A stretch of DNA of 64,000 nucleotides, taken from contig DHNW01000025.1 of NCBI GenBank assembly GCA_002407675.1, positions 62,001 through 126,000 on the forward strand. Reading direction: 5' to 3'. Below are positions 23,809 through 33,031 of this stretch, piece by piece. How positions within the stretch are numbered: the first letter of the stretch is position 1; each line of letters begins with the position of its first letter. Source of the stretch: Ruminococcaceae bacterium UBA5406. Its GTDB lineage: Bacteria > Bacillota > Clostridia > Oscillospirales > Acutalibacteraceae. The position numbers and the translations under genes were made by a program. The notes below the pieces were generated by a model. It was not told the DNA's origin, ran no database searches, and saw only the letters and a program-made list of their open reading frames with translations.

Positions 23809-23835
23809 GGGCCCTCCGGTATAACCGGAGGGCCC
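23809..23835 (-). terminator. Terminator of prfC, possibly bidirectional
   Basis: A 12-bp perfect stem: GGGCCCTCCGGT (23809-23820) with ACCGGAGGGCCC (23824-23835). Read on the minus strand it is followed by GCATTTATTTTT; on the plus strand only by TTCGT. Confidence 0.7.
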
Positions 23836-23865
23836 TTCGTCTGCGGTAAAGCACTGGTCCGCCTG

Positions 23866-25479
23866 TTACCGCTCGAACTCGGTCCCGCCGAATTCGGAGA
23901 GTTTCAAGCCCTTGTTGTGTTCCAAAGCCCAGCGGATGCTCCAGCTGTTGCAGAACAACAGCAGACTGCGGCCCTTGAAATCCTGCACGCGCTTCGTATC
24001 CGACGTCAGATCCAGTGCCTTGAGGTCGAGATCCGTATTTTCAATCCAGCGAATATACTCATGGGGCATCGCCGTCATGCGGATCTCCACGTGATACTCG
24101 CTGCGAAGCCGGTACTGAAGGACATCAAACTGAAGAGTCCCCACAACGCCGACGATGACTTCTTCCATACCAGAATCCGGTTCCTGAAAAATCTGGATGG
24201 CGCCTTCCTGGGCAATCTGCGACATTCCTTTGACAAACTGCTTGCGCTTCATGGTGTCCACCTGCTGCACAAGAGCAAAATGCTCCGGCGCAAACGTGGG
24301 AATCCCTTCAAATTGAAAGGGCGGTTCCGCCGTGCAGAGGGTATCCCCAATGGAAAAAATGCCGGGATCAAACAAGCCGATAATGTCACCCGCATAGGCT
24401 TCTGAAAGGATTTCCCGGTCCTGCGCCATTAAATGCTGCGGCTGGGCCAGTTTTACTTTACGGCCGCCCTGTACATGGTAAGCCTCCATTCCCTTTTCAA
24501 ATTTTCCGGAGCAGATGCGGATAAAGGCGATCCGGTCGCGGTGCGCCTTGTTCATATTGGCCTGGATCTTGAACACGAATGCCGAAAAATCGGGGTCAAA
24601 CGGATCGACAATGCCCGCGTCGGACTTGCGGGGCAGCGGGGGCGTGGTCATGCGGAGAAATTCTTTTAAAAACGGCTCAACGCCAAAATTGGTCAGTGCC
24701 GAACCGAAAAACACCGGGGACAGTTTCCCATTCTGCACAGCTTCCATATCGAGGGGATCGCCAGCCCCGTCCAGAAGCTGTACGTCGTCCGCCAGGTGGT
24801 TCAGGGAATCGCTGCCGATCAGTTCTGCGGCGGCCGGGTCGTCCAGCGCTACGGCTGTAGCCTGGACTTCTTTCTGTTCGAAAACCATATCGCTGTTCGC
24901 ATGGAAAACAAGGATTTTCTTTGCCGCTCGGTCATAAACGCCCTTGAATTCCTTGCCGGAACCAATAGGCCAGTTGACCGGGCAGGTCCGAATGCCCAGC
25001 AAATGTTCAATTTCTTCCATCAGATCAAACGGGTCGCGCGCGTCGCGATCCATTTTATTGATAAATGTGAAAATAGGAATATGGCGCAGCGTACAGACCT
25101 TAAACAGCTTGCGCGTCTGCCGCTCCACGCCTTTTGAGGCATCCAGCACCATAACGGCGGAATCTGCCGCCATCAGGGTACGGTACGTGTCCTCGGAAAA
25201 ATCCTCGTGGCCGGGCGTATCCAGAATGTTGATGCAGTAACCGCCGTAATTAAACTGCATGACGGACGAAGTGACCGAAATTCCCCTCTGCTTTTCGATC
25301 TCCATCCAGTCGGAAACTGCGTGGCGCTGGGTCTTTTTCCCTTTAACCGAACCGGCCAGCGCAATGGCTCCCCCATACAGCAGCAATTTTTCCGTCAGGG
25401 TTGTTTTGCCCGCGTCCGGGTGAGAAATAATGGCAAATGTTCTTCTTTTTTCGATCTCTTTTTGAGTATCTGACAGCAT
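23866..25479 (-). CDS. prfC: Peptide chain release factor 3
   Basis: 537 residues, full length. GTPase motifs: FAIISHPDAGKTTLTEKLL (P-loop), DWMEIEKQRGISVTSSVM, ILDTPGHEDFSEDT and FINKMDRDARDP. The translation-factor domains follow, including RIRICSGKFEKGM-like and GTLQFDVLQYRLRSEYHVE segments. RF3 recycles RF1/RF2 from terminated ribosomes. ATG at 25479 has GGAGGGA upstream. It appears monocistronic. Confidence 0.95.
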   Translation of the reverse strand: MLSDTQKEIEKRRTFAIISHPDAGKTTLTEKLLLYGGAIALAGSVKGKKTQRHAVSDWMEIEKQRGISVTSSVMQFNYGGYCINILDTPGHEDFSEDTYRTLMAADSAVMVLDASKGVERQTRKLFKVCTLRHIPIFTFINKMDRDARDPFDLMEEIEHLLGIRTCPVNWPIGSGKEFKGVYDRAAKKILVFHANSDMVFEQKEVQATAVALDDPAAAELIGSDSLNHLADDVQLLDGAGDPLDMEAVQNGKLSPVFFGSALTNFGVEPFLKEFLRMTTPPLPRKSDAGIVDPFDPDFSAFVFKIQANMNKAHRDRIAFIRICSGKFEKGMEAYHVQGGRKVKLAQPQHLMAQDREILSEAYAGDIIGLFDPGIFSIGDTLCTAEPPFQFEGIPTFAPEHFALVQQVDTMKRKQFVKGMSQIAQEGAIQIFQEPDSGMEEVIVGVVGTLQFDVLQYRLRSEYHVEIRMTAMPHEYIRWIENTDLDLKALDLTSDTKRVQDFKGRSLLLFCNSWSIRWALEHNKGLKLSEFGGTEFER

Positions 25480-25585
25480 AGTCCCTCCAGCATTGTTCTA
25501 TTATTTATTTTTCCGGTCTATAAGCGGCACAACCCGAACTCATGGCTTCAAAATGGTTCCCCTCCGCATCAAAAAGATTATTTCT

Positions 25586-25614
25586 ATTGTAAAACTTTTC
25601 AGATAATTAATCAA
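25586..25614 (-). promoter_or_regulatory. Promoter of prfC
   Basis: On the minus strand, TTGATT (25609-25614), a 17-bp spacer and TACAAT (25586-25591). Confidence 0.65.
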
Positions 25615-25752
25615 TCAAAATATGTAAACGGGCCGGTACGCCGGATTTTATTTTTTTTATGCAGCCGCAGCGCAGGATTTGGCGCAAAGCTCTAGATTCT
25701 ATAGATTCTTCTGAAAACTGATAAGCTCAGGGGGCTGTCCGGTGTCTGACGA

Positions 25753-25781
25753 TTGACAGGGCGCTCAAAAAAACTTATACT
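25753..25781 (+). promoter_or_regulatory. Promoter of the PiT transporter gene
   Basis: Consensus TTGACA (25753-25758), a 17-bp spacer and TATACT (25776-25781). It leaves a leader of about 160 nt before the gene, in which I see no known riboswitch. The rest of the 25480-25948 gap holds only the prfC promoter and a small CCGG-stem hairpin with a T run near 25632. Confidence 0.75.
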
Positions 25782-25948
25782 TGAAGCAGACGACAAAAAG
25801 AACCTGTTACTAACATGGTTTTCAATTTTTCTGACATGCTCCGCAGCAAGGCCTTCTCCGCTTAGGACTGCCCGGCTGCGGATGGAATCCGCCCTTCTCC
25901 TGTTCCCCAAAAGACGCAGAAATTTATGAAAAGGGATTGTTGCCGGGA

Positions 25949-26944
25949 ATGTTAAATCTATCGCTTGTTCTGGTCATTATACTTGCCATCCTTTTTGACT
26001 TTATCAATGGTTTCCACGATACCGCCAATTCGATTGCAACGTCTGTTTCCACAAAAGTGCTGACCCCGTTCGCCGCAACTGTCATGTCGGCTTTCCTTAA
26101 TTTTGTGGGCGCCATGGTCAGCGTGAATGTCGCCACGACGATTGCTTCCGGAATTGTATTCGGCACGCTCTCCCCGTATGTGATTGCTGCGGCGCTGTGC
26201 GGCGCGATTGTCTGGGATCTCCTCACATGGTATATTGCCCTCCCGAGCAGCTCCTCCCATGCGCTGATCGGAAGCCTCGTCGGTTCGGCCATTGTGGTAT
26301 CCGGAAGCCTGAGCACCGTCAACTGGCTCAACATTTGGTATAAAGTAATTATTCCGCTGTTTACGTCCCCTGTGATCGGTTTTGCAATTGGGTTCTGCGT
26401 GATGAAGCTGCTGTACCGGATTCTCAGGAGAGCCAAGCAGCGGCCGGTTACCAAGCTGTTCTCGAAACTTCAGATTGGTTCGGCGGCCCTGATGGCTTAC
26501 TCGCACGGCAGCAATGATGCGCAGAAAACTATGGGAATCATCACAATGGCGCTGGTAAGCGGCGGATTTTTAAAAGCCAGCGACGGAATCCCGGTTCTGG
26601 TCAAGGTAATCTGCGCGCTCTCCATGGCTTGCGGAACTTCGCTGGGCGGATGGCGCATTATTAAAACCGTCGGGATGAACATGATCAAGCTGAAACCGGT
26701 GGAGGGATTTGCCGCTGAAACGTCGGCCGCCACAGTGATTCAGATTATGACGGCTTTTGGTGCCCCGGTAAGCACTACGCATGTTATCTCTTCCGCCATT
26801 ATGGGCGTTGGGTCATCAAAACGCTTTTCTGCCGTACGGTGGAAAACCGCAAAGGATATCGTGATTGCCTGGGTGGTTACTTTCCCCGCCACCATCCTGC
26901 TGGGAGCCGGATTCACCTGGATTTTCAAGCTGTTCATTCATTAA
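25949..26944 (+). CDS. pit: PiT-family inorganic phosphate transporter
   Basis: 331 residues and strongly hydrophobic throughout. Both PiT signature repeats are present: FINGFHDTANSIATSVSTKVL near the N-terminus and MAYSHGSNDAQKTMGII near residue 190. A C-terminal GAPVSTTHVISSAIMGVG also fits. It should be a low-affinity, cation-coupled phosphate (or metal-phosphate) importer in the membrane. No DUF47 (PhoU-like) partner is adjacent, as is often the case in Firmicutes. The start is uncertain: ATG 25949 or TTG 25937/25940; AAGGGA at 25931 is somewhat far from the ATG. Confidence 0.92.
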   Translation: MLNLSLVLVIILAILFDFINGFHDTANSIATSVSTKVLTPFAATVMSAFLNFVGAMVSVNVATTIASGIVFGTLSPYVIAAALCGAIVWDLLTWYIALPSSSSHALIGSLVGSAIVVSGSLSTVNWLNIWYKVIIPLFTSPVIGFAIGFCVMKLLYRILRRAKQRPVTKLFSKLQIGSAALMAYSHGSNDAQKTMGIITMALVSGGFLKASDGIPVLVKVICALSMACGTSLGGWRIIKTVGMNMIKLKPVEGFAAETSAATVIQIMTAFGAPVSTTHVISSAIMGVGSSKRFSAVRWKTAKDIVIAWVVTFPATILLGAGFTWIFKLFIH

Positions 26945-26970
26945 GGCTCCAGGCGAAAAACCGTACGGGA

Positions 26971-26998
26971 AGGACCTGCTGCAAGGCAGGCCTTTTTT
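26971..26998 (+). terminator. Intrinsic terminator after pit
   Basis: CCTGC (26975-26979) pairs with GCAGG (26986-26990), extended by AGG/CCT around a bulged A, followed by six T. Confidence 0.75.
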
Positions 26999-27069
26999 GT
27001 ATAAAAATATTGGATTTATCTTTCCGTTTTTTCAGAATTATGATATGATAGAATTGGATGGTGAGCGGT

Positions 27070-28329
27070 ATGGAAAGGACAATTCTGCACTGCGACTGCA
27101 ATTCTTTTTTTGCCTCGGTTGAATGCCTTTTGCGGCCGGAACTGAAAGACGTCCCGATGGCCGTCTGCGGCGATCCGGAAAGCCGGCACGGCGTTATCCT
27201 GGCGAAAAACGAACCCGCCAAAAAATACGGAATCCGCACAGCGGAAACCATCTGGCAGGCAAAACGGAAATGCCCGGAACTGGTGCTTGCCCCCACCCAT
27301 TTTAGCGAATATGAAAAATATTCGCACCGGATCAATGAAATATACCGGCGCTATACCGACCTGGTGGAACCGTTCAGCATTGACGAAAGCTGGCTGGACG
27401 TGACGGGAAGCCGAAACCTTTTCGGAAGCGGAAAAGACATTGCGGACGAACTGCGCGGGGTCATCCAAAGGGAAACCGGGCTGACAGTTTCGGTTGGGGT
27501 ATCGTTTAATAAGATTTTCGCCAAGCTGGGCAGTGACTACAAAAAGCCGAATGCCACTACGGTAATTGACCGGGAAAATTTCCGGCAGATTGTGTTTCCC
27601 CTCCCCGCCGGTGCCCTGATGTTCTGCGGAAAAAAAATGGAACGGACTCTGGCAGGCTTTGGTATCCACACCATTGGAGAACTGGCGGGAAGCAGCCGGG
27701 ATTTCCTGCAGAATTATTTTGGAAAAGCCGGAGCTACCCTGTATGACTATGCAAACGGACTGGATAACAGCCCGGTCCGCAATTTCCGCGACATCCGGGA
27801 AGTGAAAAGCATCGGCAACAGCGTCACGTTCCGAAGGGATCTCTGCGGAACAGCAGATATCCGCAACGGGGTGAACGCCATTGCGGACCGGGTAGCCTCC
27901 CGGATGCGGAAAAATGGCGTAAAATGCTGGGTAGTACAGATTGGAATCAAAGATCCAAACCTGAAAATCATCACACGGCAGAAATCACTGCGCACCCCTA
28001 CTCACCTGGCCAAGGAAATCAGCGCGGCAGCTATGGACCTCATCACCTCCTGCTGGAACCGGGATGCGCCCATTCGGATGCTTGCCGTTACCGGCTCCAG
28101 CCTTGTGCCGGATGACGCACCGGAAGAACAGCTCTGCTTTTTCCAAGCAAACGGGAATCCCGCTGCGCGCTGCCGGCAGGAAAAACTGGAAACCGCACTG
28201 GATGTTATCCGCCAAAAATACGGGCACGGATCCATTACGTCGGGAGCCCTTCTAAAAAATGATATCGGCCTGGAAGGCTTGCATAAAAAAGGAGAATCGC
28301 CATGGAATACAAAAAATCGGGAAATCTGA
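27070..28329 (+). CDS. dinB: DNA polymerase IV (Y-family)
   Basis: 419 residues from ATG 27070; an ATG four codons upstream is also possible. The catalytic palm is intact: ILHCDCNSFFASVE holds the first metal Asp and the aromatic steric gate, and VEPFSIDESWLDVT holds the Asp-Glu pair. The finger region GVSFNKIFAKLGSDYKKP, a helix-hairpin-helix thumb (GIHTIGELAG) and a little-finger domain follow. It performs error-prone translesion synthesis. The C-terminus lacks an obvious clamp-binding QxxLF motif. The stop overlaps the next gene by 28 bp. Confidence 0.93.
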   Translation: MERTILHCDCNSFFASVECLLRPELKDVPMAVCGDPESRHGVILAKNEPAKKYGIRTAETIWQAKRKCPELVLAPTHFSEYEKYSHRINEIYRRYTDLVEPFSIDESWLDVTGSRNLFGSGKDIADELRGVIQRETGLTVSVGVSFNKIFAKLGSDYKKPNATTVIDRENFRQIVFPLPAGALMFCGKKMERTLAGFGIHTIGELAGSSRDFLQNYFGKAGATLYDYANGLDNSPVRNFRDIREVKSIGNSVTFRRDLCGTADIRNGVNAIADRVASRMRKNGVKCWVVQIGIKDPNLKIITRQKSLRTPTHLAKEISAAAMDLITSCWNRDAPIRMLAVTGSSLVPDDAPEEQLCFFQANGNPAARCRQEKLETALDVIRQKYGHGSITSGALLKNDIGLEGLHKKGESPWNTKNREI

Positions 28330-28721
28330 TTGTCATCCGTGTTGACTGCGGAGAAGAAATCGTCTCTTCCGTGGAATCCGTCTGCAAGAAGGAAAAAGTC
28401 AAATTTGGCAGCATTACCGGCATTGGGGCGGTGGATCATGTGGTGATCGGCCTGTACCGGGTAACTGAGAAACTATATCACTCCAACACTTTCGACGGCG
28501 AAATGGAAATGACCTCGCTGCTCGGCAATGCCAGTGTAAAGGATGGGAAACCTTACCTGCATTTTCACGCAAATTTTGCGGGGCCGGACGGCAAAGTCAT
28601 TGGCGGGCACCTGAATGAGGCGATTGTCAGCGGAACGGCGGAAATCTTTATTCATACGGCGGATTCTGTGCTGGGCCGCCGGGCAGATGCGGTGACCGGT
28701 CTGAATATTTTTGATTTTTAG
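28302..28721 (+). CDS. PPC/DUF296 domain protein
   Basis: 139 residues forming a single PPC (plants and prokaryotes conserved, PD1-like) domain. GSITGIGAVDHVVIGLY, LLGNASVKDGKPYLHFHANFAGPDGKVIGGHL and the HFH/GGH histidines that bind a metal in structures of the family are present. Bacterial members are trimeric and of unknown function, though sometimes called DNA-binding. It overlaps the 3' end of dinB and has AAGGAG upstream, so the two are co-transcribed. Confidence 0.88.
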   Translation: MEYKKSGNLIVIRVDCGEEIVSSVESVCKKEKVKFGSITGIGAVDHVVIGLYRVTEKLYHSNTFDGEMEMTSLLGNASVKDGKPYLHFHANFAGPDGKVIGGHLNEAIVSGTAEIFIHTADSVLGRRADAVTGLNIFDF

Positions 28722-28750
28722 CCTTTCTTATTGAAACGCCATGAAAATAT

Positions 28751-28783
28751 CCGTCCCCCGGTTCTGCATGGGGGACGGATTTC
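28751..28783. terminator. Bidirectional terminator between convergent genes
   Basis: CCGTCCCC (28751-28758) pairs with GGGGACGG (28771-28778). Weak T runs lie on either side, serving the dinB operon and the opposing phosphatase gene. Confidence 0.65.
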
Positions 28784-28802
28784 TGCTCTCGGCAAAAGGG
28801 TT

Positions 28803-29543
28803 TTACTGATCTTCGGTTTTCTGCTTTGTTTGCCCTTTTCCGCCTTTTTCCGCGCCGAACGCACGGTCGGCGGCTTCCCGAACCAGGTCGATCATCTGTA
28901 TACCCTCCGGCTCTTCTTCATGCGGCCCTCCGGGAATTTTGGCGTACACTTCCCCCACCATGGACCGCATCCAGAGCCCCGGCGTGATCCGCATGGAATA
29001 CCCGCGGCCGCTTTCCGTCATCCAGTCGTAAAACCGGGCCCGCGGCATCCCATACGCGGAAAGGATCGTCATCAGCGTTCCGCCGTGCGCCACAATCACG
29101 GCGCTTGTTGTACCGGAGCGCAGCAGACCCTCCACTACTTTTTCAAACGATTCGCAGACCCTGTGCATAAAGGCCGCGCTGCTTTCTCCCCCCGGCGGAG
29201 AAACGGATTTACCGCCGCCTGAAATCCACCGCGCAAACGAAGGGTCTCCGGCGGCAATCTCCTGCGCGGTTTTCCCTTCCCATGCACCGAAATCACACTC
29301 CCGAAACCCGTCAATAACAACGGGCTTTGCCTGCGGATACAAAATCTTCAGGGTTTGGATACAGCGTTTGAGCGGGCTTGTAAAATAAACGTCGGCCTGC
29401 GGATACCGGTACTCCGCCGCAAGGTCTTTCAAATGGCGTTCGCCGCGGGAAGAAAGGGGAAGATCGGTCCGGCCGATATAGCGCCCTGCTTCGTTCCCCT
29501 CCGTCTGCCCATGGCGGATCAGGTGAATCGTGTAGGATTTCAA
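28803..29543 (-). CDS. Histidine phosphatase family protein
   Basis: 246 residues from a TTG at 29543, chosen because AGGAGG sits seven bases upstream. The catalytic RHG motif is in IHLIRHGQTEGNEAG. The second site pattern includes FTSPLKRCIQTLKILYP, FRECDFGAWEGKT and VIVAHGGTLMTIL. The family covers phosphoglycerate mutase-like, CobC-like and phosphoserine phosphatase enzymes. No serB is near the serCA genes 1 kb away, so a phosphoserine phosphatase role is possible but unproven. The C-terminal 25 residues are charged and probably disordered. Confidence 0.85.
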   Translation of the reverse strand: MKSYTIHLIRHGQTEGNEAGRYIGRTDLPLSSRGERHLKDLAAEYRYPQADVYFTSPLKRCIQTLKILYPQAKPVVIDGFRECDFGAWEGKTAQEIAAGDPSFARWISGGGKSVSPPGGESSAAFMHRVCESFEKVVEGLLRSGTTSAVIVAHGGTLMTILSAYGMPRARFYDWMTESGRGYSMRITPGLWMRSMVGEVYAKIPGGPHEEEPEGIQMIDLVREAADRAFGAEKGGKGQTKQKTEDQ

Positions 29544-29631
29544 GCAATCGCCTCCTGATAATTTTCTTGTCCTCTTGACAGCACTGCAAGATGCGGAAAC
29601 GGCGAACCGCGCGGACACGATATCTTGCGTC

Positions 29632-29660
29632 TTTACAAAAAGTTATAAAAAGTATATAAT
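29632..29660 (+). promoter_or_regulatory. Promoter of the Xre regulator at 29701
   Basis: TTTACA (29632-29637), a 17-bp spacer and TATAAT (29655-29660). Confidence 0.75.
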
Positions 29661-29700
29661 TTACGGTATGTTTATCAAAATTCGACAGGGGATCAGACGA

Positions 29701-30414
29701 ATGAACAAAAGTTTTGCACGGATCATCACTTTACTGCGAAAAGAGCGCGGATACAGTCAAAAAAAGGCAGCGGGCGACCTTGGCGTTTCACAGGCGCTTC
29801 TTTCTCATTATGAAAAAGGGATCCGGGAATGCGGACTCGATTTTGTGGTAAAGGCAGCCGACTACTACGGAGTTTCCTGCGATTACCTGCTGGGCAGAAC
29901 GCCGCAGCGCAGCGGCGCAACCATCACAGTAGAAAATATTCCGGAACCGGACGCTGCCGGAAAAGAAAATATCCTGCACGGAAAAGGCGGCAGTGTCCTG
30001 GCTGTGCTGAACAAAAAACTGATTTCCAATTCCATGAATATTGTCTATGGAATTTTGCAGAAGCTGGGGAATAAATCTCTGACAGCGGAAATTTCCGCCT
30101 ACCTGAGCCTTGCCGTTTACAAGGTATTCCGCGCGCTGTATTCCGCGAATGTTCGGAACCCCCAGGGCCTGTTTGCCGTACCCCTGCGGCAGGGTGCGGC
30201 GCGTTCTTCTGCGGCGCAGGAAATCGCGCTTGGAAATGCTGAATGCCTTTTGGCCGGTGAAAAAACGGAGGGGATGGAACCCATCGGAAAAGGGGCCGCC
30301 CCCGTGCTTTCCCCTGAGAAGATTTCAGACGAATATCCCCTGTTCGCTTCTTCGCTGTTTAACCTGATCCAAAACTCCGAAAACAGGATGGGCATCACAA
30401 AACACTTAAAATAA
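29701..30414 (+). CDS. Xre-family transcriptional regulator, 237 residues
   Basis: The N-terminal HTH_3 domain (about residues 5-60) reads ARIITLLRKERGYSQKKAAGDLGVSQALLSHYEKG and continues VVKAADYYGVSCDYLLGR, typical of Clostridia regulators. The C-terminal 170 residues are mainly helical, with no recognised sensor domain. ATG at 29701 follows GGGGATC. It is monocistronic between a divergent phosphatase and a terminator. Targets unknown. Confidence 0.88.
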   Translation: MNKSFARIITLLRKERGYSQKKAAGDLGVSQALLSHYEKGIRECGLDFVVKAADYYGVSCDYLLGRTPQRSGATITVENIPEPDAAGKENILHGKGGSVLAVLNKKLISNSMNIVYGILQKLGNKSLTAEISAYLSLAVYKVFRALYSANVRNPQGLFAVPLRQGAARSSAAQEIALGNAECLLAGEKTEGMEPIGKGAAPVLSPEKISDEYPLFASSLFNLIQNSENRMGITKHLK

Positions 30415-30473
30415 TTATACCATGCCGGACAATTTTTACAAGGCGCACCCTTCATGTGCCGTTTTCGCACAAG

Positions 30474-30514
30474 ATCGGCGGGATGGCTTTTGAAAGGCCA
30501 CCCCGCCGATTTTT
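30474..30514. terminator. Terminator between the Xre gene and serA
   Basis: ATCGGCGGG (30474-30482) pairs with CCCGCCGAT (30502-30510), with an inner TGGC/GCCA extension and then TTTT. It is likely shared by the two convergent transcripts. Confidence 0.82.
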
Positions 30515-30546
30515 CATATACTCATATTTGCGTGCCGGCTGTCCGG

Positions 30547-31716
30547 TTATTTTTCCGGGATAATGCGTGCGCGGACAATCTCCGGCAGATTTTCCAGATG
30601 ACCGGCTGTTGAACCGGTAACGGCTCCGGTTACGTCAAGGATTGTATAAGCATAATCCTTTTTCGCCTTGCTCTGCATATTTTCAATATTGATCCCCGCA
30701 TTGGCAAGGATTCCGGATAGTTTGCTGATCGTATTCGGCACATTGCGGTGGAACAGGCAGATGCGCGTGCAATTGTCCCGCGGCATGGAAACAGCCGGCA
30801 TATTCACCGAATGGCATATGTTTCCATTTTCCAAATAATCAATCAGTTCTTTTGCCGCCATCTTTGCGCAGTTGTCTTCCGATTCAGGCGTAGAAGCTCC
30901 CAAGTGCGGCAGAACAATCACGTTATCCACTCCGAGGAGAGAATCGTCGGGAAAATCCGTCGCATAACTGGCAACTTTTCCGGACTGGATTCCGCTTAGC
31001 ACGGCACCGGAATCGACTAGGCCGCCGCGTGCAAAATTCAGCAGGCGGACGCCGTCTTTCATTTTGGCAATTGAATCCGCGCTGATCATATTCTTTGTAT
31101 CCGGCAGAAGCGGAACATGAATGGTAATATAGTCGCATTTTGCAAAAATTTCATCCAGCGAGCGGGCGCGATGGGTGGCACGGGAAAGGCCCCACGCCGC
31201 ATCCACAGAAAGGTAAGGATCGTAACCGTAGACTTCCATATCCAGGGAATGGGCCGCGTTGGCGACCAGCGTGCCGATGGCGCCCAAACCAATGACACCG
31301 AGAGCTTTCCCGGAGATCTCCGGTCCGGCAAACTGGCTTTTTCCCTTCTCAACCAACTTGCCGACTGTATCGCCCTTCCCTTTCAAGGTCTGAACCCACT
31401 GAGCACCGGGGATAATCCGGCGGGACGAAAGCAGAAGCCCGGCGACAACCAGCTCTTTCACCGCGTTGGCGTTGGCGCCCGGCGTGTTGAACACGGCAAT
31501 TCCCTGCTCACTGCACCGATCCAGCGGAATATTGTTGACCCCCGCGCCTGCGCGCGCAATGGCAAGCAGATTTTTGGGGAATTCCATTTCGTGCATGGAA
31601 GCGGAGCGGACTAAAACGGCGTCCGGATTTTCAACATCAGCGCCGCACTGGTACCCTCCGCCGAACCGGCCGGTTCCGGCCGGAGAAATTTTATTCAGGC
31701 ATTTGATTCGATACAT
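30547..31716 (-). CDS. serA: D-3-phosphoglycerate dehydrogenase
   Basis: 389 residues, the short SerA class. ATG at 31716 with GGGGG upstream is preferred over an upstream in-frame start. NAD-binding ALGVIGLGAIGTLVANAAHSL, the substrate loop RAGAGVNNIPLD and NFARGGLVDSGAV are intact. The C-terminal ACT domain (about residues 315-389, CLFHRNVPNTISKLSGILANAG) suggests serine feedback. It oxidises 3-phosphoglycerate to begin serine synthesis. It lies 28 bp after serC. Confidence 0.95.
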   Translation of the reverse strand: MYRIKCLNKISPAGTGRFGGGYQCGADVENPDAVLVRSASMHEMEFPKNLLAIARAGAGVNNIPLDRCSEQGIAVFNTPGANANAVKELVVAGLLLSSRRIIPGAQWVQTLKGKGDTVGKLVEKGKSQFAGPEISGKALGVIGLGAIGTLVANAAHSLDMEVYGYDPYLSVDAAWGLSRATHRARSLDEIFAKCDYITIHVPLLPDTKNMISADSIAKMKDGVRLLNFARGGLVDSGAVLSGIQSGKVASYATDFPDDSLLGVDNVIVLPHLGASTPESEDNCAKMAAKELIDYLENGNICHSVNMPAVSMPRDNCTRICLFHRNVPNTISKLSGILANAGINIENMQSKAKKDYAYTILDVTGAVTGSTAGHLENLPEIVRARIIPEK

Positions 31717-31744
31717 TTTACATATCCCCCGTTTCAGGCGCAAA

Positions 31745-32830
31745 CTATCCGTTTGCCTTTTCAAATTTACCCATGAAATCGACCAGCTTCTCTACGCCCT
31801 CGACCGGCATGGCGTTATAGATGGAGGCGCGCATCCCGCCGACCGTCCGGTGGCCCTTCAGGTTGACAAAACCGTTCTCAGCGGCTTCGGCCACGAATTT
31901 TGCATCCATGTCCTTGTTTCCCGTAACGAATGGGATATTCATGATAGAACGGTCTTCCGGGACAACTGTGCCGCGGAACAGCTTGGAATGGTCGAGAAAG
32001 TCATAAATCATGCCGGCTTTTTTCTGGTTGATCTTCTCCATTTTCTCCAGGCCGCCAACGGTGTTTTTCAGCCAGTCCAGCACAAGGCCGCAGATATAAA
32101 TGGAATAGCAGGGCGGGGTGTTGAACATGGAACCGTGGTCGGCATGAGTCTGATAATTCATCATCGTCGGGGTCAACTCCCGGGCATGGCCGATCAGATC
32201 CTCCCGGACAATCACCACGGTCAGGCCGGCGGGGCCCATATTTTTCTGCGCGCCCGCGTACAGGACGCCAAACCGGGAAACATCCAGCGGGGCGCTTAAG
32301 GCACAGGAGGAAATATCCGCCACCAGGGGAACGCTCCCCGTCTGCGGCAGCTCATGATAAACCGTTCCATAAATGGTATTGTTCATGCAGATATGGAAAT
32401 AATCTGCGTCTTTGGTAAAGGTGGACGGATCGAGTTTTGGTATGTAAGTAAACGTTTTGTCTTTGGAAGACGCTACGGCATGGGCTTCGCCGTAACGGGC
32501 GGCTTCGTTGTACGCTTTGGTAGCCCACTGCCCTGTCAGGACGTAATCCGCCTTGCGGCTGCCGTTCATCAGGTTGAGCGGAACCATGGCAAACTGCGAA
32601 GAAGCGCCTCCCTGTAAAAACAGGACTTTATAATTATCCGGGATTTTCATCACTTCGCGGAGCAAACTCTCCGCAGAGCTGATAATTTCCCCGAACTCTT
32701 TTGATCGATGGGACATCTCCATGACGGATTGGCCGCTGCCGCTGTAATCCAGCATTTCATCCGCTGCGCGGCGGAGAACCGGTTCCGGCAGCATGGAAGG
32801 GCCTGCGGAAAAGTTGTAAACTCGTTTCAT
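31745..32830 (-). CDS. serC: Phosphoserine aminotransferase
   Basis: 361 residues, class V PLP enzyme. It starts RVYNFSAGPSMLPEPVLR, a family hallmark, with GGASSQFAMVPLNL, the PLP-lysine region in FGVLYAGAQKNMGPAGLTVVIVRED and FVNLKGHRTVGGMRASIYNA near the end. It converts 3-phosphohydroxypyruvate to phosphoserine. It is first in the serC-serA operon; the phosphatase for the last step is not adjacent. Confidence 0.96.
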   Translation of the reverse strand: MKRVYNFSAGPSMLPEPVLRRAADEMLDYSGSGQSVMEMSHRSKEFGEIISSAESLLREVMKIPDNYKVLFLQGGASSQFAMVPLNLMNGSRKADYVLTGQWATKAYNEAARYGEAHAVASSKDKTFTYIPKLDPSTFTKDADYFHICMNNTIYGTVYHELPQTGSVPLVADISSCALSAPLDVSRFGVLYAGAQKNMGPAGLTVVIVREDLIGHARELTPTMMNYQTHADHGSMFNTPPCYSIYICGLVLDWLKNTVGGLEKMEKINQKKAGMIYDFLDHSKLFRGTVVPEDRSIMNIPFVTGNKDMDAKFVAEAAENGFVNLKGHRTVGGMRASIYNAMPVEGVEKLVDFMGKFEKANG

Positions 32831-32874
32831 GATGAGCCTCCTACAAATTTGAATTAGTAACCGGAAACTCTTTC

Positions 32875-32903
32875 ATTATAATGTTCTGCTTTATCCTTGT
32901 CAA
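32875..32903 (-). promoter_or_regulatory. Promoter of serCA
   Basis: On the minus strand, consensus TTGACA (32898-32903), a 17-bp spacer and consensus TATAAT (32875-32880). The leader is only about 40 nt, so there is no room for a riboswitch. Confidence 0.88.
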
Positions 32904-33031
32904 TCTCTGAAATGTACGAAATCGGTACACATTGTTCCTCATCTTTCCGATAAATTTAGAGCGAATACTCAGCCGGAAGAATTCCGGCGGAAAGGCAGCA
33001 AAAAAATCGGGTTTTCCGGAAAGGCTTTTTA

